Below the pieces are notes generated by a model. That model saw nothing but the letters and a program-made list of their open reading frames with translations, had not been told where the DNA came from and did no database searches. Made by a program: the position numbers and the translations under genes. This document shows, one piece after another, positions 35,078-47,692 of a stretch of DNA of 64,000 nucleotides (position 1 is its first letter; each line of letters starts with the position of its first letter). Origin of the DNA: Lactuca virosa (taxonomy: Eukaryota; Streptophyta; Magnoliopsida; Asterales; Asteraceae); the NCBI GenBank assembly GCA_928212115.1, contig CAKMRJ010005523.1, forward strand, positions 136,770,347 to 136,834,346, in the 5' to 3' direction.

Positions 35078-35090
35078 TGGTATCAGAGCC
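35078..35090 (+). promoter_or_regulatory. Copia-B2 primer binding site
   Basis: TGGTATCAGAGCC one base after the LTR. Confidence 0.92.
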
Positions 35091-36472
35091 TTGATTGGTT
35101 TCAATTGTATGTGATGCTTAACTGTTTTGCTTGTTGAAAATCGAGTTTTTTGCCTCTGCCCGACTCAACTCGGCGAGTCAGTATCTGGACTCGGCGAGTT
35201 GGCCCCTACTCGGCGAGTTCAGAGCTGACTCGGCGAGTTCGAGCGTCAGACAAAGGATATTTCGGGATTTAGTTGCTGTTTTGACTTGGATACAATGCCT
35301 AAATCATTTTTTGAAGTTAAAATCCGAATTTTATCTTAATCAAATGATTATCCTTGCCAAAACAATAGATAATTTCAAATCTTTTGAATATTGGTTGTTT
35401 ATATGATAAATATGGATTATTTAAAATTATTTGGTAATTATCTAATGACTAAATAAAGTTAGATCAAATATAGATAATTATGAAATTAATTGTTTAATTT
35501 AAATTATGTGTTATTTGATCCCTTATGTTTTGAAAAGTTCAAAACTTGCCCTCAAGTTTTGAAATTTGAATTTTGTGATTAAAAGTTTAATTTGAATAAT
35601 TTAAATTTCAAACCCTTAGAATTTTACAAGTTTAAAATTCAACCTTATGCTATTATATTATTACAAGATTAATTAATATATATGTATAAGAATAAGCTAG
35701 TCTTATCGCTAGTAGGCCTCATTCACGAAGCCAGTCTATAAGGTGGATATAAGGTTGCTGCCTATAAAATGGCGCTTAATGGGTGTACACTCACACCTAC
35801 CGCTTGCTTGACTGGTGGAGGGTCGTTAGCCAAACGGATAGGATAGGGCGTTTAATTCCTCATTATAAGTATAATGGAAATATTAAAGTAACTACATTGT
35901 TTTATAAATTCCCAATCTTAGTTACTTTAGGGTAAAATGTGAAAATGATGCTATTCCATGGAATTACACTTTGTAGCCCTGTCAAACGTTAGTGGAGCGT
36001 GCGTGGTTAACCGGCACACTAATTTGGGATTGACATTGGTGACAAAGGGTGGCTCGATGTTTTATCATAGATCAATGGAGCGTGCGTGGATAACCAGCAC
36101 ATTGATTAGGTGGTGAAGACATTGAGTGCACCATGTTGATTCGCATGGTTATTCACAAACTTGTTTGCGATCCTCGGCATCCCAGTCGCAAATTTGAAGT
36201 GCATATCGAGATTTAAACATGTCATTGAATTTTTCAATGAATCTCAAAAGAAATCTAGGAATTTTCAAACACATCTAAAACTTAATTTCCTTTCGTTTTT
36301 ATGGTGAAAATTAGTGAATCGTCATTCACTTACCTTCAAATTATTTACTTTTAGATTACGGCATTCCTTTTCTAAGTTGTAGATAATGTTGTTGGATCCT
36401 AGCCCTAATTTCTCATTTGGGTGTTTAATTGGGGATTCATTTCTAATCAAACTTTGTTCCTTTCTATTTCAG
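35091..36472 (+). other. Copia-B2 long structured leader
   Basis: Same organisation as in B1: four ACTCGGCGAGT palindromes at 35168-35238 (starts 35168, 35189, 35208, 35228), paired hairpins at 35989-36022 and 36071-36106, and TTTCTATTTCAG before the gag ATG. An open stretch at 35131-35406 is absent in B1, where one extra T in a T-run shifts it, so I treat it as chance. Confidence 0.75.
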
Positions 36473-39400
36473 ATGTCTAACGCAAACGCAAACAACAACA
36501 CTTCTGGGTCATTCTCGTTGATGAACCTGTGTCAAAAGGTGACATTTGATGGCTCGAACTTCAATGAGTGGATGAGATACATTCGCATGATAACTCGCTA
36601 CGAGGACAAAGAATATGTCCTCGACGAGAAGCTAGAGAAGATTAACCCAGAAGAAGCTACTCCTGAAGAGCTGGCTGCCTTTGAGGCCCACGAACGTGAT
36701 GCAACGAAAGTTCATTGCATCATGTTGGCCACCATGAACCTCGAACTCCAGAAGTCCTATGAGGACATCTATCCATATGAAATGCATCAAGATTTGCTGG
36801 ATAGGTACCACCAGAGCACGATGCAAGAGCGCTATGAGATCATCACCAACATGATCACTGCTAAGATGGGAAGTGGAGAATCCCTAACATCTCATTTGCA
36901 AAGAATGCAAAGGTATGTTGATCGTCTTCTCAAACTTAATGTTAAGTTTGATGAGGATTTGGCTATCGACATCATCCTCCACTCCTTGCCTCCTTGCTAC
37001 AACCAAGTCAGGATGACCTACCACATGAACAAGGAAGAGGTCACCCTGAGTAAACTCCAAGGGCTCCTGAGGACAGCTGAGAGCAACCTCAAGGACAAAT
37101 CTGTTGCATCATCCTCTACTGTAGCTGCTCCTGTGTTGGCAATTGGCCAAGGAAAGGGTAAGAAGAGGAAGGCTCCTTCCAAGAGCCACCATAAGGGTAA
37201 GACCCAAGATGGTTCCTCTTCTAGTGGGACCAAAGCAGGTTCTATTAAACCCTCTTCTGACCCAAAGGAAGCAGAGTGCTTCTACTGCCACCAGAAGGGC
37301 CACTGGAAACGAAGCTGCCCCAAGTATCTGCAGGATATCAAGGATGGGAAGATAAACCCCACCTTCGCAGGTATGTATTTAATTAAATCTAATAACTCAT
37401 CACTTGCTACTTCATGGGTCCTTGATACAGGATGTGGTTACCACATTTGTTCTGATTTGCAGGGGCTAAGAAAAAGTAGGGAAGTGGAGCATGGAAGAAT
37501 AAGCTTGATCATGGGAAACAAGAAGTCTTCACCAGTAACCAAGATCGGAGTTTATTCCTTAGTGTTAAGTAATGGGTTAGGACTAGATTTGAGTAATTGT
37601 TGCTATTCGCCAGATATGGCAAGGAACATCATTTCTTTTCATGGATTGTTTAGACAAGGTTTCAGATATTCGTTTGATAATAGTAATGGTTCTATTAATG
37701 CTTATTTGAATGGTGTCTTTTATTTTAATGCATTACCTTGTAATGGGATTTATGAATCTGTGTTAGTTATTGATAATTTAGGAAATGATGTTTTGAATAT
37801 TGATTCATCCATAAGTTTGGACAAAGCGTGCTTGTGGCATTGTCGCCTTGGCCATGTTAACAAGAAACGCATAGCCCAACTCCAAAAGGATGGAGTCTTG
37901 GAGTCATTCGACCTAAGGGACGATGACATGTGTGAGTCTTGTTTACTTGGGAAGATGACCAAGTCACCCTTTACTGGCATATGTGAAAGGGGTGAGGGTG
38001 TATTGGATCTCATACATACAGATGTATGTGGACCCTTTAGATCCACCACAAGGGACGCTTGTCGCTTCTACGTGACTTTTACAGACGATTATAGCATATA
38101 TGGATATATCTACTTGATTAAGCAAAAGTCAGAAACCTTTGAGAAATTCAAAGAGTTTAAGAATAAAGTGGAAAATCAGCTGGGCAGGAAAATCAAGATG
38201 CTTCGATCTGATCGAGGAGGAGAGTACCTAAGTCTTGAGTTTCACGACTATCTAAAAGAGTGTGGAATAGTTTCACAATTGACGCCTCCTAGAACGCCAC
38301 AATTGAATGGTGTGGCTTAGAGACGTAATCGAACCTTGTTGGACATGGTTCGCTCTATGATGAGTCGTGCTTCGTTACCAATCTCATTCTGGGGGTATGC
38401 CTTAGAGACTGTCGCCCATATCCTTAACTTAGTTCCCACCAAGAAGGTTACCAAGACACCTCACGAGATGTGGACAGGGAAAGCTCCCTCGTTAGCACAT
38501 ATCACGGTTTGGGGTTGTGAAGCTTTCGTAAGATGAGAGACTCACGACAAGCTAGAACCTCGTAGTGAGAAGTGTTATTTCATCGGCTACCCACATAATT
38601 CTTTTGGCTATCTCTTCTATAGACCAAGTGACAATGTTGTCTTTGTTGCTAGGAGAGGGGTTTTCAGAGAGAGAGAACTCATAAGTCAAAGAGACAGTGG
38701 GAGTCAGATTGACCTTGAAGAGCTTCAAGAGTCAGGAGATGAAGGAACCTCTGACACTGGCATGCAACCTGAGGAGGAAACTCCGGTTGAACCAATTGAC
38801 CAGTCCTTACCTCGTAGACGTTCAAGTATAGTTATTGTTCCACCCCAGTTTTATGGTTTCCATATTACTATTGACGGGGATACATTTATTAGTGATAGTA
38901 CACTAGTAAATCTGGACGAACCTAACAGCTACAAGGAAGCCATGGCAGGCCCAGAGTCTGATAAATGGAAAGAGGCAATGGACAGCGAGATTCAGTCCAT
39001 GTATGACAACCAAGTTTGGAATTTGGTTGATAATGTACCAGGTCGTAAGACGGTCGGGTGCAAGTGGATCTTCAAGAAGAAGACAGACATGGATGGGAAA
39101 GTGCACACTTACAAAGCGCGATTGGTCGCAAAGGGCTTTACTCAAACTCCTGGAGTTGACTATGATGAGACCTTTTCGCCAGTTGCCAAAATAAAGTCTA
39201 TTAGGGTAATGCTCGCAATAGCTGCATTTCATGATTATGAAATCTGGCAGATGGACGTAAAAACCGCTTTCCTAAATGAGAAGTTAGCTGAGGATGTTTA
39301 CATGAATCAGCCAGAGGGCTTCGTTGATGCGAAGCATCCAAATAGAGTGTGCAAGCTTGAGAAATCCATTTATGGATTAAAGCAAGCATCTCGCAGATGG

Positions 39401-40498
39401 AATCTTTGTTTTGACGAGAAAGTCAAAGAGTTTGGTTTTCTGCGAAACGAGGATGAGTCATGTGTGTATGTCAAGGCCAGTGGGAGTATAGTGAGCTTCC
39501 TCGTATTGTATGTCGATGACATACTACTCATAGGAAACGACATCCCAACCTTGCAGGAGGTAAAGTCCTGGCTTGGGAAGTGTTTCGCTATGAAGGACCT
39601 CGGAGAAGCTGCATATATTCTGGGAATAAGGATAGTGAGAGACAGAAGTAAGAGACTGATAGGACTCAGTCAGGATACATATTTGGAAAAGGTACTAAAA
39701 CGTTTTAGTATGGAAAATTCCAAGAAAGGGGAGTTACCAATCCAATGCAATACCAAACTGAGTAAGACTCAGAGCCCAAGTACAAAGGCAGAGATAGCAG
39801 ATATGAGCCGAGTACCTTACGCTTCCGCAGTTGGCTCGATTATGTACGCTATGACCTGTACTCGCCCTGATGTGGCCTTCGCTTTGAGCATGGTCAGCAG
39901 ATATCAAGGGAACCCTGGTAGAGCACATTGGATTGCTGTCAAGAATATTCTTAAGTACCTACGAAGGACCAAGGAATGGTTTCTAGTCCTCGGTGGGAGT
40001 GATGACTTAAGGGTGCGAGGGTACAATGACGCTAGTTTCCAGATGGATCGGGATAATTACCGATCACAGTCGGGCTGGATCTTTACCCTGAATGGAGGAG
40101 CAGTGACTTGGAAGAGTTCCAAGCAAGAGACCGTAGCTGATTCAACGTGCGAATCGGAGTACATTGCGGCAAGCGAAGCGTCAAAGGAGGCTATATGGTT
40201 GAAGAACTTCATAGGAGACCTTGGAGTTGTGCCAACCATAAAGGAGCCCATGGAAATTTTCTGTGATAATGAAGGAGCGGTTGCCTTGACCAAGGAACCA
40301 AGGGATCATGGCAGATCTCGACATATCGACAGGAAATATCATTTTATTAGACATCGGGTAGAAGAGGGACTCCTCGTTATGAAGAGGGTATCGTCAGAAG
40401 ATAACTCAGCAGATCCCCTTACGAAGGGACTGAGTAGGGTCAAGCATTTGAAGCACGCTAGGAGCATTGGGCTAAAGGACGATATTAGTTTAGATTAG
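36473..40498 (+). pseudogene. gag-pol: Copia-B2 gag-pol polyprotein, two stops only
   Basis: One continuous frame of about 1341 codons from the ATG at 36473 to the TAG at 40496-40498, interrupted by just two stops: 38318-38320 (GAG to TAG in the integrase NGVAE motif, removing the catalytic Glu) and 38534-38536 (CGA to TGA). The zinc knuckle, protease DTG, integrase Asp residues, YVDD (39509-39520) and RNase H (SKQETVADSTCESEY) are present. The defects are different from those of B1, where both positions are intact. Domain order is gag, PR, INT, RT, RNH, as in all copia elements. Confidence 0.95.
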
Positions 40499-41334
40499 AT
40501 AGGTAGGAAACTTGTAATAGATAATTTTATATTCAACATTTGATGATTAAATAAAGGTGTTTTATTTATAAGAAAGTTACTATCCTATGTTGATTATTTA
40601 TCTATTGTTTCAAATTTTGCATGTTTTAACTTCCTGAATAATAAGATTATTCGAACAGTCCACAATCGATCATATGTTGGAAGTAGATATGAAAGAAGAT
40701 TGTCATAAATTAGTTTGTAGATTGTCTAAAAGGTTTTAGACATAGCAAAGGTTTGCTGCAAAGTTTATGAGTGCTTATGAAATATGTTTTGAGCATTGGA
40801 ATAAACCCGCACTTGCTAGTATCACTTCTTGAATGTTATCATAAGTGATCGCAAGATGATAATATCATATAATCTTAAAACCTAGAGATATGGTTGTTGT
40901 TTGCTAGTTGATTATATATTGATAATACGAAAACACATCAGTAACTTGATGTTATAAAACGTATTATTGTGTGTAACTTAGCTAGTAGATAATAAGAGCA
41001 TATAAGTCGAAGTTTATCTGTTCCTTTTATTCTAAGAGGATAAAAGCGATATCTTGGCCACTCGATGATTTGGTTTGACTTATGTGTCGGGCCCGGTCAG
41101 GATAATGTTGATGTGTTCAACTGAATTCTATGTCGAACGAATCAGAGATCGAGAAACAGAATGCTAGACAATAAGTATTGTCTGCATGATATCTAGAAAA
41201 GAGGATTATAGGATCCCTTATCTGAAGGACAGGATTTTGATCAGAGTGACAGAAACGTATAAGAGCTACGATTGCTAATCGGATTCTGAAGACGTATGTG
41301 AGATATAGTTACTAGACTTATTCAAGTGGGAGAC
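40499..41334 (+). other. Copia-B2 3' untranslated region with polypurine tract
   Basis: Counterpart of 25460-26294. It ends CAAGTGGGAGAC at the LTR. No frame. Confidence 0.85.
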
Positions 41335-42119
41335 TGTTGGATTAGTGTCTAAGCCCGTAACTATATTTGGTATGTACTTGACCCGGTTGTGCATGGTCCT
41401 TCTGGGTTGCCTTCACCAAAGCAACTTGACAAGGTAATTTGATATGAGAGAGAGGATATTATGGTTTATTAGTATATTATAAGAATAATATATTAAAGGA
41501 GAAATCATATTTATTTAATTAGTATTAGTCATAAATTAGTTAGGAATTAATTTGGTGACTAAAAGAGATTAATTAAATAAAGGGGTATAAACTGTCAAAT
41601 GTGTGATAGTTGGATTTTGGGCTAGGAAACCTAATGGACAAGTGGGAGAACGAAAATATGATGAAAGGATCATCATATTTCGTCCAAGGCCCTATTCCAG
41701 AAGGTTCCTTGGGCTGCTTGGTGGCTAAGTTGTCCATTAGGGTTTAGACTGAAACCCTAGTAGCCTACAAGTATAAATATGACCCCTAGGCTATGGAAAT
41801 CGGCTAGACATGATTCCAAGAGAAACCCTAGGCCGATTTCTAGCATCCTCCCTCCTCTCTCTTATTGCCTTCTTGCTACTTGGTGTTTGTGATCCATTAG
41901 AGGAATTACAATTGTGATTCTAAGCTCAAGCAAAGAAGATTCAAGCTATTTGAAGAGGTAAACATCTAGATCTGATGTTGTTTGTTATTTTGATAATATG
42001 TATGCTAGATTAGGGTTTGCAAGACTTGGATTCAAAGCATGTGCAATAGAGAAACCTAGATCCAAGCATTAGGGTTTGTATGAGCACATAGGATTGTTTC
42101 TTATGCATAAAACCCATCA
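41335..42119 (+). repeat. Copia-B2 3' LTR
   Basis: 785 bp, followed by the TTATC target duplication. Confidence 0.95.
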
Positions 42120-42124
42120 TTATC

Positions 42125-44561
42125 CCCTCCTGGTTAACCACATGACCCAAGAATTGGACTTCTCGGATCCAAAAATCACACTTAGAGAACTTTGCATACA
42201 GTTTCTCCTTCTTCAAGACTTCCAACACTTCTCGTAGATGCTTGCCATGCTCCTCCTGGCTTCTTGAGTAGATCAGAATGTCGTCGATGAACACTATCAC
42301 GGATTTATCGAGGAATGGTCTACAAACCCTGTTCATCAAATCCATGAATGTTGCTGGAGCATTGGTTAGTCCAAACGACATAACCAAGAACTCGTCGTGT
42401 CCATATCTCATTCTGAACGTAGTCTTCTCGATATCATGATCTCTCACCTTTAGCTGATGATATCCTGACCTAAGATCGATCTTTGAGAAATAGCTCGAAC
42501 CTTGCAGCTGGTCGAATAGGCCATCAATCCTTGGCAATGGACACTTGTTCTTCACCGTTGCCTTGTTCAGCTCTCGGTAGTCTATACACATTCTCATGCT
42601 TCCGTCTTTCTTCTTCACGAATACACCGAAGCTCCCCAGGGTGATGAACTAGGTCGAATGAAACCGTTGTCCGACAACTCCCGAAGTTGCATCATAAGCT
42701 CCTTCATCTCCGTCGGTGCTAATCGGTATGGTGCCTTTGCTATCGGTGTCATTTCTGGTAACAAGTCTATATGAAACTCCACTTGTCTATCAGGTGGTAA
42801 TCCAGGAAGATCTTCGGGAAAGACTTCCGGATAATCACACACAACTGGTATACTCTGCACCTCCTTCTTTTCCTTCTTAGCGTCGATAACAAATGCCAAG
42901 TATGATGCACATCCTTTGGACAAACATTTCCTGGCTTTCATCAGGGAGATGATTCCATAATTTACTCTGTGTTTGTCCCCGTACACCATAAATGAATCTT
43001 TTCTGGGTGGGTTTACTCTTACTATCTTCTTTCGGCATAATATCTCAGCATCGTTGGCACTAAGCCAATCCATTCCCAAAACGATGTCGAAACCGTTTAA
43101 CTCTATGGGTAATAGCTCCTCATGGAATTCGTTTCCGTTTAAGTCGATGACTATGTTCTTAATACGATCACTAACAGGTACGAACTTGCCACTGGCTACG
43201 TCTACAATCAGGGCATTATCAAGTTTTTCTACGGGCAATGCTAGTTTCCCACCAAACTTATGTGACACAAAGGAGTAGTTTGCTCCGGAATCAAACAGTA
43301 CATTGGCAGGCAAACCATTTACAAGAAAGATACCTGAAGCGACATCTGCTGCCTCCTTCGCAGCCTCAAGCGTCATCTGGAAGGCTCTTGCCTTTGGCTT
43401 CGGTGGAATGTTGGGTCTTCCTGCCTCCTTCTTCTTCGGGAAGTCCCTCGATATGTGCCATTCCTCGTTGAACTCATAACAGACCTTTTTAGTGAACGTG
43501 CACTCGTTGGCATAGTGTCCGGGCTTTCCACACTTGAAACATGTGACTCCTCCGTCATATTTCCCCTGATGCTTCTTCTTGCACTTGTCGCACCATTTGG
43601 CTTCACCTCCTCCAAACTTCTGTGTACCAGACCTTGAGAACTTGCTTTTCTTGTTGAATTTCGACGACCCATCAAATTTCCTTTTCTCTCCCACCTCCAC
43701 TCTATCCAGAACCTTCTCTCGTATCTGGGTCTCCACATTCTTAGCAGCTCAGATGACGACTTTCAGAGTGGTTGTTTGCTTGACCATTGGTCTGAAGTCC
43801 GCTAGTAATCCGAGGGCAAACTTGTTAACCTTGGAGAGTGCAGTTGGGACGAGGTGAGGAACAAGCTTCATTTTCTCTGTAAAGCTGGCAGCGTATTCAG
43901 TAACGCTCATTCTTCCCTTCTTCAGATTCTGGAACTCATTGTTGATCTCCAGAAGATCCTGCTCAGAGCAGTATTGCATCTTCAGCTGCACCAGAAAATC
44001 CTCCCAAGACATCTTACTAGCTTCCCCCTTAGGCATCCAATCAGCTAGTAGCTTCCACCAACTTAGTATTCCAGATTTCAACAGAGGAACCGCAAGAGCA
44101 GTCTTCTGCCTGTTGCTGCACTCGCAACTCTCAAACATTGTCTCCATCTTGGAGATCCAGTTCATGACTTCCATCGGTGTCGGGTTTCCAGATAGACACG
44201 ATGGTTTGGATGCCATGAAATTCTTGTACTTGTATCCACGTCCGTCATTTCCTCCATCCTGGTTGTTTCGTCTAACTATCGGTGGGTTGGCTTGACCAAC
44301 AGTCCCACTGTAGTTTCCTCCTTCTGACGGCCCATCATTCAGCTCGGGCTGTTCGACCAGAATTGTAGCTTCCTCTCGATTCTGTTGAAGTAAACGTCTG
44401 GTCTCCTCCATCTGACGATCCAACATCATCTGGATCATCGCTTGTACTCCGGCCATCGTGATTGGCTCAGGAGGGGCTGCTACAACATGTATTTGCTCAA
44501 TCACTGGGGGTTGATTCCTATTCCCATTTGCATTCCCAGCTCCACTGCGGGTTCTTGCCAT
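42125..44561 (-). pseudogene. gag-pol: Gypsy-T copy 3: gag, protease and reverse transcriptase
   Basis: Same layout as copy 2. Gag runs from 44561 to a TGA at 43751-43749. Zinc knuckle and protease (FDSGANYSFVSH) are in the next open part (43736-42615). The shared 1-bp deletion lies near 42622, then the reverse transcriptase palm with FIDD (about 42291-42280) runs to the Copia-B2 insertion. Private changes include loss of one Cys (DFPKKK instead of DCPKKK) in a second knuckle-like motif. Confidence 0.93.
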
Positions 44562-44910
44562 TTTGATCTATACACCGAATAAGGTGAATTTAGATATTTA
44601 TTTAGGATAGACGTTTAAATCATCCTTATCACTCTGAAACGTTTACATGTTAGTTCTAATATCGTAGTCGTACGTTTAGAATCCTAAACACATAAGGTTT
44701 CCAGATCCGGTCGGCAACAGACCATAGATCCGAACAAATAATAGCATATAGCACATAAAAGCATTTTAGGCATCTTTCCTAAAATAAACTAGTGCTTGTG
44801 TCTAAAATATAGTAGACACTCATCTCACAATCATCGCTTAGCATTCTAAGTTTAAGTCTAGAAATCCTACAAATTCCTAGTTCGCTTAAACTTAATGCTC
44901 TGATACCAAC

Positions 44911-47251
44911 TGTGACATCCCCATTTTCACGGTCAGAAAAGACCGATTTTGTTTATGCTTGTTTGAAAATCAGAGTATCATTTTAAATAAAAGTGTCATG
45001 GAATTTGTCCCAAAACAAAATATGATAAAGATTTATGAAAAGCATTTCCAAAGAAATGTATTTCATTAAAAGACTCGGGATGTCATGTTCGATACAGATC
45101 AAATGCATAAACAGTACAACATAAGCCTTACTACATTATTTCGTATTTACAAGCCTATAATCCCTTATCTCTCATCCAAACATCTATGCTCATGCTCCAC
45201 TACCTGTGATACAAGAAACTGAGTGGGTCAGGCTTGGGAGCCTGGTGAGCACATAGGGTTTTTAACCCACAGTAGATAAGTTTATTAACTTTATCAAACC
45301 AAACAAACCCGATTACACGTTCCCGTTATCCTCACTTTACGTCCCTAAAACATCTAACTCAAGGGACCTAGTCTAAGGAATTTCATCCGGGTGACAACAC
45401 ATGCTTCGGGGATTCCATAGCAATTCATGTCAAATAAGGCAACCATGTGGGGGATGGAGTACTGCTGGTAAACACACAGTTCAAATAAACACCTACAGGT
45501 TGCGAGCCTGCTAGCGTTCCACTGGACTGTCTAGAATAGTCCGTGGTCGTCATCTATACTCCGCTAGATGACTGGATCATCAATAACATCTATAACGAGG
45601 CCTCTCATTATTTTATTTTGTCACACATCAACTACTACATCTACCCACGTTTTACCCAACACATTTTGTAGATATAAAATACATATACATTTTAAATCAT
45701 TTAAAACATGTATAAAATCGTTCATCTAGCATAGATAGCAAGTATACAGATAATATGCACACACAACACGTAATTTATATAAAATACTTCATATCTATGC
45801 GTAAGCTGAAAGTAACTATGCACTCACTTGAGAAGGTGGTGACTCGGCACTCGGACAGCACTTCGTTACTCTTAACACAATTTTCCTCGGAAAAAACCTA
45901 GTATCATTACCACTAGAGTTTAGTCTAATATTCACCGAGACTAATTAATAGTCTAGCTATTATTACTATTATATAAGCGTTAAACGATGCTTATATAACC
46001 CATAATAATAGCCCAAGTACTTATTATAAGGTCCTAATAACATTACTATATTAAAACATCAGCTATACTAAAGATAGGTTAGACGTAGCTCACTTACAGC
46101 GGGTTTTTCTCAAAACCAGGCTTCGCTGGAGCAGCGTATCCGAGCCGAAAGGCTCTTTTGTCAGGGCTTTGGGAGCCTCGAGGCTTCCTTCGGGTGCTAG
46201 GGGGTTTACCTAGACTTTAGGGGGCTTAAGGGGGGCTAGAGAGAAGTTCTAGAGAGAGAAAGAGAAGATGGGAAGGTGTGAAGAATGAGGGAACCCGACA
46301 CCTCTATTTATAGTGAGGCTGGCAGCTCTAATCGTCGAGTAGGGGGACTTACTCGTCGAGTCCATGCGACATGTCACCTTCTGGTGGCTAGCCTTGGGGA
46401 GGAAGCAACGGCCAGGATTTCGCCACGTCACCCGATTTCGCACAGTAGCCTCCCGACTTATAAAAATCATAACTCTCCTATACAAGATCCGTTTTCGATG
46501 TTCTTTTTTTCCACGCGTAGGTAAAAACCAGATCGACAACTTTCATTTAGACTCCGTCGGCTAATTCTCTACCGATCGTAAATTTAACAGTAGGAGGAGA
46601 TTAGACTGTTAAATGACCGCGAAGAATTCGTAACTCCTTCATACGGACTCCGTTTTCGTCTGTCTTTTTACTGTTGAGTTCCTATTAATGAGATCTTCAA
46701 CTCTCATTTAGTTCGTGTAGGGAAAAAACCGCTCGAACTAAAATTCGAGTTTCGGGTCGTGCACTGCTAAGCTGAATCTTAGAAAAATCGTAACTTCCTC
46801 ATACGAAGTCAGATTTGGGCGTTCTTTTTATGGATGTTCTCGGTTTAACATATACTACAACTTTTGTTTAGATCATTAAGTCCAAAAATTCCTCTATCGT
46901 AAATTCACTATTTACGCTTCCCGGTGCCGTGCCGGTTCCAGCACGAAACTTCGACGGGTCATAACTTCTTCGTTATAACTCGGATTTCGGCGTTCTTTAT
47001 ATCCCCGGAATCGTTGTTTCGACCACTACAACTTTATGTAAAGATATCAGGATTATCTCACACTTTAATTTTGACACTTATTTTTATTCTTTATTAATTA
47101 TACATTTATAATTAAGTTATAAGCACACAAATACACATAATTCACATCGTATTCAAATATTTCATCTTTATTACTTCAAAAATAGTTACAATAGTTGACC
47201 TAGACTATTACATCGTCTAAAACTGCTTAGCCCTAAAACCCGGGCGTTACA
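44911..47251 (-). repeat. Gypsy-T LTR-c (outer 5' LTR)
   Basis: 2341 bp. TATAAATA at 46312-46305. Upstream of it are two palindromes, AATCGTCGAGT (46330-46340) and ACTCGTCGAGT (46351-46361), with centres 21 bp apart. LTR-a and LTR-b keep only one fused, degenerate copy. The LTR is bordered at 47252 by Copia-A RNase H sequence. The matching target duplication at the other end is lost with the deletion at 12203. Confidence 0.92.
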
Positions 47252-47532
47252 GTTTAAGCATGAAACGAATCTCACTATATTGTGACTCTGAAAGTGCTAT
47301 TCGCATTTGTCACAACCCAGTGCAACACTCAAAGACGAAACACATATCACTGAGTTATCATTTTATCAAGGATCATGTAGAAGATGACAACGTTGAAATT
47401 CACTTCGTGAGACCCGCTGATCAGTTGGCTGAGATATTCACAAAGGCCTTGCCTGAAACAACCTTTAACAGAATTCTTCAAGGCCTAGGAATGATGGAAG
47501 TTGAATCTGTACCGAAACCACCCTCACTTTAA
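47252..47532 (+). pseudogene. pol: Copia-A RNase H, C-terminal end
   Basis: LYCDSESAIRICHNP, then SKTKHISLSYHFIKDHV and ADQLAEIFTKALPE, the classical end of copia RNase H, ending with TAA at 47530-47532. It continues the Copia-A pol that stops at 12202. About 300 residues (palm of reverse transcriptase and the first part of RNase H) are missing between the two pieces. Confidence 0.9.
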
Positions 47533-47692
47533 TAAAGTTATTAACGCGAGACTTACTGTCCACTGTTCATTTGTGGTTCGGTTTAACCAATATCCTTCAT
47601 GTACTTTATGTATAATGTTTCACAGCTCCAAAAATATTTTGTTTGAAAAATCCAAAAATATTTATTATTCTTTCGTTTTTATTCTTGTTACG

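Larger units (their letters stand above)
34292..42119 (+). mobile_element. Copia-B2: complete copia element inside Gypsy-T copy 3
   Basis: 7.8 kb, with the same structure and target site as Copia-B1 (TTATC at 34287-34291 and 42120-42124). Its LTRs (34292-35076 and 41335-42119) differ at about seven positions by eye. Two of these are the same 5'-versus-3' differences found in B1. So B1 and B2 descend from one insertion duplicated with the gypsy unit, not from two insertions. Confidence 0.95.
12203..47251 (-). mobile_element. Gypsy-T: tandem array of a chromodomain (Tekay-like) gypsy element
   Basis: In minus orientation the order is LTR-c (47251-44911), internal copy 3, LTR-b (32188-29870), internal copy 2, LTR-a (17149-14830), internal copy 1 (14829-12203, truncated). 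Equivalent points are about 15,040 bp apart: gag starts at 14481, 29521 and 44561, and LTR starts at 14830, 29870 and 44911. Neighbouring copies share one LTR, as expected from unequal recombination between LTRs. Without Copia-B the internal region is about 4.9 kb, so a single element would be about 9.5 kb. The chromodomain after integrase and the 2.3-kb LTRs fit the Tekay/Del chromovirus clade. The left end of the array is lost. Confidence 0.93.

Noticed and set aside
35131..35406. 91-codon open frame in the Copia-B2 leader
   Set aside because: The homologous stretch in B1 is shifted by one base in a T-run, there is no motif, and it spans the palindromes.
12203..47251. The tandem array as an assembly artefact
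   Set aside because: Each copy has private stops, indels and LTR length differences, which a duplicated contig would not show; long-read confirmation is still the decisive test.
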